Shown here: in pieces, positions 1-12,300 of the stretch | How positions within the stretch are numbered: position 1 is the first letter of the stretch | Layout of the letters: each line of letters opens with the position of its first letter | Assembly (NCBI GenBank): GCA_947652115.1 | Contig: OX393562.1 | Span: 12,717,294 to 12,781,293 of the forward strand | Direction of reading: 5' to 3' | Length of the DNA stretch: 64,000 nt | DNA from: Blastomussa wellsi | Lineage: Eukaryota > Cnidaria > Anthozoa > Scleractinia > Plerogyridae | Translations under genes and position numbers: made by a program | The notes under the pieces: model-generated | The model's database searches: none | The model's input: the letters and a program-made list of their open reading frames with translations, nothing else | Told to the model about the DNA's origin: nothing

Positions 1-682
1 AAGGAAAAGAAACCTTTCTTTGTCCCGAGCTTCCTTCACGCTTCGTAGTTCGGCTACAAGGTAATTGCTTTTGTCTGCATTTTAAAATACACTTGTAAAA
101 TTTCTTAGGACTCGAAGTCCATTCTTTAATAGTTTCCTTCTTTTCTTTGGAGAAGATTTCCAGCCTGTGCTTAGCTTTAAAGCTTGTTAGTTTGTCGATG
201 TCATTAAACCATTTCCCTGAAGTTGGACGCATATCATTCAAGCTGTCGACGCTTCCACTCGCTGTAGTATCTTGCCGTTCTGCGTGTGACCCAAGAAGTG
301 AAACCTTAGAATCGTCCGTGATTGAACTATTCACCCGATGCTTGAAATTGGGCGAGCTATTGCCTTTTCGTCGAAAGCAGAGTTTTTCGTTCTCAACAAC
401 AGGCATATTCAAAGGCAATGTAATGCTTTGCGCTCCTTTAGTTTTGTTCACTGGCAGTGAAGTGTACTCGATCCCTTCTTCCAAATAGTCCGATTGTCGA
501 ATCGCGTCCGCGTCGAAGTCCTTGAGTTGAAATTTCAGAGTCGATAAATAAGGTGGCATGACTCCCGTGTCGTGGCTTCCGCTTTCTTGATTCACGTCGT
601 TCTCTTGTGAACTGTTCCTTGACTTGTAATGAATCGAAGGTTGCACTTTTATTGGCCTGGATCTGCCTTTGAGAAGTGGCAT
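1..682 (-). CDS. partial open frame, unrecognised polar protein
   Basis: A minus-strand frame stays open from an ATG at 682 to the window edge (227 codons, no stop); an in-frame TGA lies seven codons upstream of the ATG. The product is hydrophilic, rich in Ser, Asn, Asp and Lys, has no membrane segment I can see and turns basic near the window edge. It could be an intracellular tail or a separate gene. An AAG acceptor-like site about 20 nt inside the frame would give a phase-1 join, the phase in which the discoidin exons to the right end, so it could be the 3' part of that gene; I cannot show this. Two overlapping frames (+147-488, -438-749) have poorer composition. Confidence 0.45.
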   Translation of the reverse strand, partial: MPLLKGRSRPIKVQPSIHYKSRNSSQENDVNQESGSHDTGVMPPYLSTLKFQLKDFDADAIRQSDYLEEGIEYTSLPVNKTKGAQSITLPLNMPVVENEKLCFRRKGNSSPNFKHRVNSSITDDSKVSLLGSHAERQDTTASGSVDSLNDMRPTSGKWFNDIDKLTSFKAKHRLEIFSKEKKETIKEWTSSPKKFYKCILKCRQKQLPCSRTTKREGSSGQRKVSFP

Positions 683-3600
683 TCCAACAAAATACAGCCT
701 TCATTGTTAACGATCTTGAAATTGCAATGACCAGAAACACATTATTCAAATGTAGCTGTTAATACGCCTGCTGTCCATTCATTTGCTTTAACATAAACTC
801 CCTATAATCTTCACCGCTCGGTCATTCCTGTCTCGAAACTGTTACCAAAACATGTCCAAAATCTTTCGGATATTTTAAATCTACACATAATATCAAGTTT
901 CCAAAATTGTCAAAGATTGCTCGAAGATGAATTTCCTGTCGAAATTTTATCCACACTAATCAAATGTCGCGTCAGCTTGCACTGAATTTACCTTTTTAGC
1001 TAATTTAGCCGCGTTTGGTTCGTCACTCTTAATCCAACAAGACTGTGCAAATATCACGAAAGACTTCACGAACCCCGAGTGGCAAAGGCTATATTGCAAA
1101 TTAATGACATTTCCCTTGAGGAAAGTTGTCATCTTATAATTAACATAAATGACAGTTCGAGCGATTTGATTGTTTTATTAGCTTTGCACGTCACCAATCT
1201 ACAAGAACAATCGTTTCCAGTCAGGGTTACTGAGGTTTAGCTCTTCATAAATTTGCTCCATGTTCAGAGTGAAGCGAAGAGCAAGCAATATTTGTTGTGG
1301 CTGTTCGGTGACAACTGCTCGAATATCGTTTGATTTACACGTGTACAATAATGTCACGAGCGTGTTGGACGGCTAAACCAATTAAGTGCCCACTGATTGT
1401 ATGTCTGAATAAATAGGTGCTAATCACGCGAACCGGTGTCACAGTCTCTGTTTACAATGTTTCCAAATTGAGAGGGTATAGTAAAACTGGAATTTCGTAG
1501 GTACTAAATACTTGGATCGATGCAAATTAACTCAAGAACTCAAATATTTTTTTTCTGACAAAAGATGCATTACACTGGGCGAGATGACATGGTTCGTGTT
1601 TCAGCCCGTGGACACACACTGCTAGGCCAGCTCTCTGTGGGTGTGTTTGAGGGCTCATTACTTTCTTTTAACTTTTTTGTTGTTGTCAAATTAACAAATT
1701 GACGCCATTTTTTACGCGAGTGTCCTGTCCAAAACTTCGTGAAAAAAGTGTGAACGTCCACAGTTTTTTGACAATATGATGAAGACATCCATGATTAAAT
1801 AACAAGACACTCGCTTACAAAATGGCCTCAAATTGTTTTTTTTACCATGACAAAAAGCCAAAATGAGCATTAAGGCAGTGTTTTACCTGAATTTCAATAA
1901 AATTTTGAGAGGTTTAGAGTAGGCATAAAAGGGTGTGCATATTCTAATTTTAAACTTCAAATTCTTAAATTCAAACGCCATTAAATCTTCACTATTTCAT
2001 ATTCCTCAAACTCCCTCCTCCCAAATATACCCAAAAATCATCCAAAACTTTACAAAACATCACAAAACATTCACTGGTGAGATTAATGAAGGGTTTTGGC
2101 GTTCCTTGAAACGCAAACGAGATATGTGCTTTAAACCCACTTTAATGACGGAAAAACGGCTTTGAGGTACAATCCCGCCTTCAGCGTATACTTTCCTTCG
2201 CGCGCTAAGTAAAAGTGCGAGCGAAACCTGAAATTCTTTCAGAGAAAACGTCGAAATTTATAGTATCACAACCTTCAAACATGTAGAAACAGAATTTCAA
2301 TAACTAACCTTTAGTCCATGATTTCACCGGAAACTCTTGAATGAAACCCACTGAATTACTTCAAAGTTTAGTCTACTCGTAGTGACAGAACACGGCAAAC
2401 ATTAACAGTTCCATTCATATAGTTTCATGTGAAATGTCTCTCTTAACGTGAAGATGACGATTGGATGCAATTTGTCGCTTATTTTCGAGAATTAAACGAC
2501 TCAAAACTGTAAACAGCTTGAAGTTGTTTGTAACTGCACCATCCGACTACGTCATTTGATGTGTGTGTCCACTTTTTAGACACAAGCATTATCCAATGAG
2601 TGCTCGAGAATGTCTGCAGTTACGTTATGATAGATTTCAAGTTGCCGTGAGCGTGTTCAGTCATAGATCACTGATGACGTCAAAATATCGAAATAACAAC
2701 AAAGTGGCACACAAGGCGTTAGCCAAGTGTGGCACTGATGTTCTTACCACATTTCGATGTCTCTGTGATCTATTACTGAACAGACGCGCGGCCACATGGA
2801 ATCTATCTGTTCTATATAATAAAGAAACAAAATACAAAAAGTTTGACGTCATTAGTGCGTACCTTTAATAGATCATATAATTAATAATTGAATAGAATAC
2901 AATACAATAGGATTTTAAAGTTGTATACTTGCAATTGTTCCCCGACGAACAAACATTTTCAGTATCATTCGCCGGGCAAGATGGTGACCTTTTTTATTTC
3001 TGGATACCGTTGGCCGTGATCAGCCTGGTTCCCAGTAGGTGATGAATAAAATTACTTACAATGCATTGCATATCACGGCATAGGTGAGATCTTTACAAAA
3101 GTATTTTGGTGTTCAGCACCTCACTAATCAAGAAGCTTTAAGATGCTTGATGCTTCTTGATCAGTACGTGTCCAAATTTACCTGGATGTTGGAAATGTAA
3201 CAAGCTAAGGATCACAAGATAATTTGGTTTTATCAACTGCGTTGATAATGTGAATTGCCCACCGTAAAGAGATTCAAGAGCTGACGTTTCGAGCGTAGGA
3301 CTCCAACGAGAGCTCCGGGGCCTCAAAAACATCCCATGCAAAAACTCGTGCATCCACTGTAAAAATGGCGAGACATACCCATGGAGAAAATAAGTAGACC
3401 ATGCTATATCTATAAGCGAAATGGTGCAGTACGTGCAGAAAACCGTGTCATTAAAATGACCAGTTGGAAATAATTGAGGTGCAAAAAGTGAAATTATTGT
3501 CATTATCAGCTGCTTAAAATCTTGTTGAAGAGTTTGCCTCGCTGCCACGCAAAAGGGTTTTATCAAGCTGGAACAAAAAAAGAGAAAAATCAAACTCCTG

Positions 3601-4494
3601 ATCAGCTTTTTGCTGAGCTTAATATGTATAGAACAAGGGTGTGCGGATATGTGAAATTTTTCTTCGAGTGTTCAACTCGATTTCTCACCAGCGGGGCGCA
3701 TTTTGTTTATTTTATTAACATATTAACAACCAAGTTACCCGAAGATTTCCGACCATTTCCGACCACTTCCCGAAGACTGCCGAAAATTCTCTGAATGTTG
3801 TCCGAAGGTCACACGAACGTTTTCGGAAATTTACGAAGATTACCGAAGGTTTCCCAAAGATTTCTGCCGTAGCCTTCCGAGGAAGACCCGAAGACGTTTC
3901 TACAAATTAAAGTACAGTGAAAGCGTCAAACATGGCATCAAACATCGATATCATCACACGTAAAGTTATCGTAATTCTATGCTTGTCCAACTACTGTGTT
4001 ATGTAGTTAATATATTCTATCAAATGATGCAGTTCCGGAATGTACGTTGCGCTCCACAGTTTGACGGCTATCTTGGTGCGTTCTTGTGAGGGGATAATAT
4101 TATAGTCATTTTTACCTTTTTATCTTATAATATAATAAACAGATCGAATGAAAACCTCCCACTTTTGTTGTACATGTTAAGATGACCTCCTCTTTGCCTG
4201 TTTATCATTGACGAAGGTCTATACAATGCATTCTGTATCTTAGTGACTTATTCGATACAGTAATTGGGTGATGTTGACGATCAAAATCCGGTAAAAATGT
4301 ATTTATTATTTGATATGTTATATATTTATATATTTATATTTTATATCCCCCACAACCCCCACCCCAACTACGGTCCTTCGCCCTCCTCCGTCTTCATTCC
4401 CGCGTACCCAGAACTTCTTATGGTGTTCTAAACTGTGCGTTTCCAAAAGAAGTGAGCAAAAATTGAAGTGAGCAACAACATATGTTTCAGATAC
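683..4494. other. no gene recognised; intergenic or intronic
   Basis: AT-rich stretch with only short chance frames. A fragment at 3219-3298 matches, in inverted orientation, the repeat at 23641-23735 (shared GCTCGAAACGTCAGC and ACGGTGG motifs). Around 3750-3880 a degenerate CCGAAGATTT-like string is repeated. 4312-4350 is an AT microsatellite. Confidence 0.6.
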
Positions 4495-6324
4495 CTTCAC
4501 AGCCATAAATTTCCAGCTTGGTGCAGATCGTACCGAACCAGTGAATGGGGCGGAGCTTAATGTACCTTGCCTGTATGGCCTGAGGCAGGAACTCTCGGCT
4601 TATATCCGCCTGTGTTTTGTAACCCTGAAATATCTAAAGTTTGAAAATGTGGATAAAGAGACAAAAAAATTACACTGAGAATCTTATTTTAAAAGTCGGT
4701 ATAACCGCGACCCTTGTGTCCTATTTTCGATATTCCCACTAAATTAATAATACATAATTAATCTTCAAGCAGCCCTGTAATTATTGCTTTTTTTTTTTGT
4801 TACACTGGCTGCAGACAAAATCACGAAATATGTAACATTTAAAAGAAGGAACTGTGCAAATATCTATTTTTTGGCCACGAGAACATGAAATTCCTATCTT
4901 CACTGTATATATATGTATTAGTAAAATCCAACTAGTGGTCTATTATCAATGCCGCGTTCTGATTGGTTGAGCTACTATCAGGCTATATATTATAGTCCAC
5001 TAGTAGCGAAAGCGCCGGCTTTGAAAACCAAAACAATGGCGGCTGAATTGCGTTTTTGCTGAAGTTTCGGACGAGTATTTGAGCTCATTATTAGATAATT
5101 CTATACTTTCTAGTTTTACTACAACAATTATTCCTCTCGCCCTCATGGCCTCTGAGTCAATGACTCAGAGCCCAATCGGGCTCGAGGAATAATTGTTAAA
5201 TATCCTCTACTTATATTTCAAATGCTTGCCAATTGAGAACGCGTTACGTAGACTATTAAGCCAGATTTTGGTGCACGCAAGCGTAGAAAAGAATGAGAAC
5301 CAACAATTTAAATGACACTAGAGTGAGGGAGGATTTACCCAACGCCGAAGAAACTGATGGATAAAGGAAATACCATGCCTTGACACCGTCGGAAAAAAAC
5401 ACTAGAAGCTGATATAGGTAAATAAATTGTCGTAGAAAATTTGAATGAGTCCGTTAGCCCATCAACAGAGAGAAATGGCGCATTCAGAACATGGCCTTGC
5501 CTTTCGCTGTCCTTCGTGTATAAAGTCCTGCCAGTTGGTGTCATCGTCACTGTACTCAATGTAATATTCCTTCAAACGAGATTCTTTGTTGTAAGCAGCA
5601 TTCCCTTGAGTTGCAATAGCTGTTACCGTTTTTCGTTTGCCTAAATCGACCTGTAAATACCAATAATGGGAAATAGACAAAAACGTAAACTCCAAGTGAT
5701 GACCTAATTAACCAATGAAAAACAAGAGCGTTACCTTATTGACTAATCAGACACAGCATATACATCATCATGCTGATCGATCGCCTTTTTGGCTACACGA
5801 CTTTACTTTTCTGTTTTCTGTGTTAGTTCAGTGCTGATTGCATTTTGACATTGCCTGAATGTTTGTTTTGCTACTATTGATGTTTGCCATTCTTATGAAA
5901 ATGTGTTTTACCTGCATCTTAATTCTCATCCAAAACGAGCTTATTTCCACATGAATAGTTTCGCACTTAGACTTGTTTTGAAACAGAGGGAAAAGGGAAA
6001 TGGCCTATTGAGACGCTCTAATGACAACAGCCATTCAAATTCTTGTGATTTCTTCTTGTCTTTGATCGGTACTCAAAGTCAAATTACAGAAATATTTGTA
6101 TTGCTCACTGGATAAACAAATCACTTACATAAACGAAAGTTGAAATGATGAGAATGAGAAAGATGTTACCTTAACAAACTGGTTTCGATCATTATATCTT
6201 GCACACCACATGTCTCCTTTGTAATATCCCAGGCGAATCCTATCTTTCGATCTTACATAACTTGAGATAGCTATGGACGCGTCCGGGATTTGAAAGTTTT
6301 CAAGTCCAAGGGGCTCCAGGCAAG
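4495..6324 (-). CDS. discoidin domain D14 (three exons)
   Basis: Exons 6170-6324, 5501-5650 and 4495-4624. The first encodes Cys-Leu-Glu-Pro-Leu-Gly to the Trp-Cys-Ala motif, the second YLQVDLG followed by AIATQG, the third ends in YGCEG. Lengths 155, 150 and 130 nt keep phase 1-0-0-1. The second exon ends AAAG/GCAAGG, a GC rather than GT donor. This is the last domain recognised towards the left, so it is the most C-terminal in the window. Confidence 0.82.
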
Positions 6325-9300
6325 CTGCAAAACAAAACTTTATTAAAGTGAAAAAACAAGAGAAAACTTTAAACATTCCGGGAAATAAGTGTCAGTTTTG
6401 GCTAACCTTCGTCCAGGCACTCCAAGAGTTTCCGATTTAGTTCATCGAATCAAGTACTCAGAAAGTAATAGCAACAGCAAGCACGTCATGTTGCTTTGCA
6501 AATTCAGCGAAGATGGCCAAGGGCTCAGCCCCGTCTCGGATTTGGGATTTTTTCATCAACCGGTACTTATTTCCCCGACTGTAAACCCTATCAAACCAGA
6601 GTCAAACGCAAAATCATTTTTCCTTTAAATAAGAGCTTTCCTATACCTTCGATAGGAAAATGGTGTATATCCCTATGCAAGGGATACACTACATCTCTTT
6701 TCTGTTAATATTTTGGAAACGAAAACAATTGTATTTTCTTCTTCAACTCAGTATTTGTATAACTTGCTTACTTATTTATTTTCAATTATAATATAGATAG
6801 TTCATTAGCCTCTTGCTGCCTCATTAGCATTAAGGTATGGGAAAGTCCTCACTGTCGAGAAAACGACAGAGAAGAACCACGAAGTGCCAGAGAGACAACA
6901 AAAGGGAGTTGTATTTCCCGTGACTTGTTAGCTTAACTGACACAGCTGCATATCATTAAGGTGTTCAAATAATGCTACTGACGTCATCGCGAGGGGTCAT
7001 TAATATTCAATGGGGTTTGGATAGATCATTATCCCTCTTGCTGCCTCATTAGCATTAAGGTATGGGAAAGTCTTCCCTGTCTCGCCCGGTTGGGGAAGCC
7101 CTCCTAAGCAGCCCCTTGGCCCATCACAATAACCCAACATCAAATCTCCTTCCAAATCCTTATCCCCAAACCTTCACACTCCATCCCCTCAAACGTTGCA
7201 AACCCCCACAAGCAAGCTAGAGTCAGTTAACGTTTAACAGACATTCAGCATGCATAAAGGGTTAACACAAATTCCAAGACAATTAGAAAGCTAGGGAAAA
7301 AACCCAACAACTTGTTTTGCCTATAATAGCTACAATAAGCGGCCACCACGGCGGATGAGGGAACTGATGAGGAACCACGACAGTCGCGACAGCCTCCTGG
7401 GATTGAAGAAAACAAGGCAACGCGTGAATCAACGCAAACGGGGGAAAGCAATGTGCATTTATCTCCATCCCGTCGCAGTTTTGAAAGTCTTGACTGAATA
7501 CATCTATCCCCGCGGAACCGGGGTGGGATAGGGATTGTTTGCTGAAAAAAGCATCTCTCTTCACTTATAGGCTTAGACCAGTGACCCACATTAGTGAAAA
7601 TTTCACCATTAATGCGAAGGTCTATATAAAGGGAGCAGACAATCCCCGCATTTCTGAAGTAATTTGTTGCTACTAAACTACTAAAGCTATTGTCTGGTAG
7701 ACAAAAGGCGGGTTTTCTCAGCCAAAAGAGAGGGTTACGCAAACTAGCCACCAGTCTCCCCAACTGATTCCGAAACACTGCATTGATTCGTCCGCCCTAA
7801 AAGAACTAGGGTCCCGGAAAGGGATGTCCGTTACTTTCCGCCAATCTCTCTCCAGAACGTTGTCAAACTCCTCCAATAAAGACACGGGCTCTGCCACGTC
7901 CTCCGAGCTTGGGGCTCACCTAGGAGTACCCACCTAATACTGTGAAGCTTGGCATTCTGACTAGCCGTAATCGGATCGAAGTTGGTGTTCCAGCCTTTTT
8001 CGCCTTGGGCCGCAACAAGGCAAAATGAAAATAAAGCTTAACAAGGAGTTACGGTACCCCTAGATGGAAACCCAAGCCCGGAGGATATGACCCATCTGCC
8101 AGAGTACTCGTGGCAACAAGGGAATGCCTTACAAGACAAAACGCTTGCTGGGTCAGCCCACTGATCAAGGATTCCATAGAATAACGAAAAAACATACCGC
8201 ACTTTGCCGTGTCTTTCTTTCCTTTTGCCACAGTTACTAGGTGCTCTGAGGCCGCCAGGGCAGCATGCCACACCTATTCAATGGGCACACAGCCACACCT
8301 ATTCAATGGGCACATAGCCACGCCTATTCAGTGGGCACACAGCCACACCACGCAGTGGGCACACAGCCACACGTACTCAGTAGGCACAGCCACATGTACT
8401 CAGTGGGCACGCAGCCACACCATTCAGTGGGCACACAGCCACACCACTCAGTGGGCACTTAGCCACACGTATTCAGTGGGCACGCAGCCACACGTATTCA
8501 GTGGGCACACAGCCACACCTATTCAGTGGGCACACAGCCACGCCACTCAGTGGGCACACAGCCACACGTATTCAGTGGGCACACAGCCATACCTCTTCAG
8601 CAGGGACATAGCCACACCACTCGGGTTGGCACATCACACACTATGCTCTATGCCATGGAAGAAATGTATAATAATTTCCATGATCTGAGATAACAACAAA
8701 GCAGAATACCAAAAAACAAAACGAAAAGGCAAACGGCATAAGTAAAATTCAGGACCAGTCGCGTCCAGGTGTAGTAACACAAAATTCCATAAACGGGCTA
8801 GGACATGACACTTGCCGCCATGCCCGCGTGAACGCCATGCATAAATAATCAACCACGTGCTCTCGAGAAACGACAAACAAACTCGAAAAAATCTATCGTC
8901 TGCGGCAAACTCATAAATCCAACGAAAAAACAGAAATAAGAAGCATAAAACCAGAATCCTCACAACCAAAAATTCCTCCTGCTCCGCTAGCTTCCCAATT
9001 GCCTCAGTGTTTACCTCGGCCTGTGAATTAACGGCACCTTGTTGCGAAAGCAGCGAAGCTCCCGAATCTTGTAGAGAATTCGCAGGGCCTGACGAAGCCG
9101 AAGCCGCCGCCGAAGAGGAATTATTCGCCGTACCATCTGTGTCAGGTAGAAGAATCTGCACTACCTCCAGAACATCACTGCTGGCGACCGGAATGCGACG
9201 CGACTGGTCAGACATGCTGCTGCGAGTTGTATTGCCCGTGACTTGTTAGCCTAACTGACACAGCTGCATATCATTAAGGTGTTTAAATGATGCTACTGAC

Positions 9301-12300
9301 GTCATCGCGAGGGATCATTAATATTCAATGGCGTTTGAATAGGACTCTGCGCGCGCTCTGATTGGTCAAAAACCCATGTTTTATGAGCTTTACGCTAGTG
9401 AAAATTCGGAAGGGATGGCGGCGAACATTTTCTATGAAGAAATTCCTGACAAAATTCTGAGACAAGCTGTAGAGATTGTCGAAGAAGCTTCTAAGTTCGA
9501 GAGGAAAGTAGAAGAAGCGAAATTAAATTGCTTCAGTCTATCGATCGTGCTTGTTTTGTTGTTTTTACTCGCGGCGTATTAAATCTATATCATAAAGCAA
9601 ATGAAGAAGCCTAAGCCATATATTATACTGTCATAAAACACTCCGGACATTTGAGAACACTCGAGAAATGAAGAAAACACTCGCCTGCGGCTCGTGTTTT
9701 CTACATTTCCCTCGTGTTCTCAAATGCCCGTCGTGTTTTATGACAGTATAATACATGGCTTAGGCTTCTTTATTTGTTACAGCACTACGCGCCTAACTGT
9801 GGCCACCCAACAAACTTTTTTGACAAGTTATAATTAGCCAATCGGAGAGCACGAATTTGTTTGAGCTGTCCCACCTCCTAGGAATTTTCAAAGCTGTTCT
9901 CACGAAACCTGTCACGCTTTTAACAAGGAGGCGGGACAACTCAAACAAATTCGCGCTCTCTGATTGGCTAACTTGTCAAAAAAGTTTGTTGGGTGGCCAC
10001 AGTTAGGCGCGTCGCGCTGTAATTAATACCTTTGATTTTATTTAATTAATTAGTTACATTTTTTAGCAACAATTTGATGTAAGACTAGCCAGTCTTGATA
10101 AGCCACTGCTACCTGCAGGCCAGTCCACTACAATTCAATGCAAATTGAAGGAAGAATAAATTTTACACTTGAATAACTCTTAAAGAACACCCATCTGCCA
10201 AATCGTAAAATCCATGCGCTGTTGTATACCTACAGTCTAAAAAGGCAACCCACGGTCCCAGAAGTAACCCAACCGTATATCCACTAGGGATACCCTCCCC
10301 TCCCCTCTCCTTTCCGGGCCATCCCTACATATCGTGTTTTTCATTAAAGATCACATGAGTCCCGAGACTGATAGTACCATATCGTTCATGTTACCTTGGC
10401 AACCATAAAGTTCCATTCTAAGACAGATGTGGTTCGTCCATGTCTTGACGACGACGCGTACAAATCGTGCGTATACCGTGCTATCAAGCCTGTATCTCTT
10501 GTCACCATGACCAGAGAATTCCTAGAGGTAAAAATGGGAATACTCAGAAGTACATAATTCCAGAAGTCTACATCAAGATATCAGGGCGCATGCTATATTG
10601 TAGTGCGTAGGTTACTTTTAGAACCGCAAGAGCAATGTGCGAGTTTGAATTTTGAGAGATTAGTGCTAATTATCAATACGTTTGTAACTGGGAGCCATTT
10701 TTAACGGTTAGTGGTTACTGGTATATTGCTGTTCTGATGTTCCTAGTTAGTGTGTGATCATAAATTCTTCCATTTGGTCGTGCGATTGGTGGCGTGAAAG
10801 GTTCACAATAAAAGGCCAAAAACTAACTCTACTACGTACGCCTGGGATACCTGTCAAGAGAGAATCAGATGGCTCAAAAACAAGCCCCAAAGCGTACCCA
10901 GGTGACCATGAAGAGCGAATAAAATAATTTGGGTTCTCGTCTTCCATTACTACTGACCTTGACTCCGTTAATGTCAGTGTACTCTGACCAAGTTGAGCCA
11001 TCCTCGCTGTATGCAACCACAAAGTTGTTTACCCAGGCCTTTCCTACTGCATCGTCCTCTGAAGTCTTTCTCTGCAAGGCAACTCGTGAAATGACATGAA
11101 CACGTGTGAGCTGCACCTGTATGAACTCATCCGGGACATCATCACGTGCGCACCATGCACCACTCCCGTGATGTCTATTATAACGAGCATTCCATGGTTC
11201 ATAGCCTTCACCAAGATAACTGGAGGCGTTTGTGGACACACTAGGAATCTTTGAACTTTCCATTCCCAAATCTTCATCGCAGCCTAAACAAATCAAACTT
11301 ATGTATTATTTTCCACTATCAATGGTTTAAAATATAGTGCGCACGCCAACTGACTGTATTATAAATCAGCTGTAACAATTACGAATCGATTGCGTAAGTA
11401 CATGGGAATTTGGATATCTGCATTATTGCTACCTAAAAAAACTCAGTACGACCGTTTGCTCGCGGGATAGAAACTAACCACAAAGTACCTGGATTATCGC
11501 ATTATTGAAAACTGACCGAATGCTGGTGGCAATGCGAGGCTGATAGAAATTTGAATCGAAAGTAACTCGAAGGTCAACAAATACTTATGGTTCGAAAGTG
11601 AAGAAATAATTACGGTTCAGTTAGCTTACCTTTATAACCAAACACCTGCACTCTGAGGCAGATTCCATTGTGCCAGAGTTTGACGATAATGTTCAGATAA
11701 CGAGCTTTAACTTCGTGTAAGAACTTTACTTTGTTTATACTTGAGCTGTCCGTATTTGCTACAAATTGGTTAATCGTATTCCATGCACCACCAAACGATT
11801 GCATGTAACTAAACCAAACTACTCCGTCCAAACTGTACTCTAACGTATACTTTGAAACGTATTTGTCGTCGCTATGGTGACCTTGAGTGGCAATCCCAGT
11901 TAGCATCATTCCCTCTCCTAAATCAAGCTGCAAGGATTCGTCTTCGTTCTCTTGAGCTGCACACCATGACCCTGTTCGGCTTAATAGCAGTGCTTTTTCA
12001 GGTTCATGTGACGGCCTGCTGCTCGAGGCTGATGAAGATGAAAATGGTATTGCGTCATTTCCGATACCATGGGACTCTGAACAGGCTGAAAGATATACGG
12101 GACTCTCTTACAATGTTGGCAGTGCTAGATTTTATAAATCTTCAGGTAAGGAATAAAACATGAAACTAGTACAATTTGAGTCTATTTGGCTGATCTGGAT
12201 GGGGGAGGAAAGCAAACTAAACTCGGTTAACCAGCATACCTTCACAGCCGTAGAGTTCCATTGTAATATGTGCATGCTTAATCCAGTCCTTCAATAAAAT

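Larger units (their letters stand above)
6794..9343 (-). mobile_element. Ngaro-type (DIRS order) element with split direct repeats
   Basis: Repeat B occurs at 6907-7019 and 9225-9343 (about 90% identical, core TGACACAGCTGCATATCATT). Repeat A occurs at about 6794-6857 and 7022-7085 (core CCTCATTAGCATTAAGG). Read on the minus strand the order is B, internal region, A, B, A, which is the split-direct-repeat layout of Ngaro/PAT tyrosine-recombinase retroelements. The internal part is only ~2.1 kb and I see no reverse transcriptase or recombinase, so this is an internally deleted copy. Confidence 0.6.

Noticed and set aside
438..749. 103-codon minus-strand frame
   Set aside because: Arg-rich, overlapping a longer open minus-strand frame (682 to the edge) with better composition.
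2563..2868. overlapping frames on both strands at 2.56-2.87 kb
   Set aside because: Composition and AT-rich 3' end suggest repeat debris; no conserved domain visible.
7245..7778. 177-codon minus-strand frame in the Ngaro-like region
   Set aside because: No motif, no homologous reading I recognise, and the region is a deleted noncoding interior.
8262..8640. CRISPR-like regular repeat array
   Set aside because: Units are directly adjoining with no unique spacers, in an animal genome; a minisatellite.
8209..8688. 159-codon frame with repeating His-Thr-Tyr-Ser-Val-Gly
   Set aside because: It is a translation of the ~25-bp minisatellite; unit lengths vary by values that break any coding constraint.
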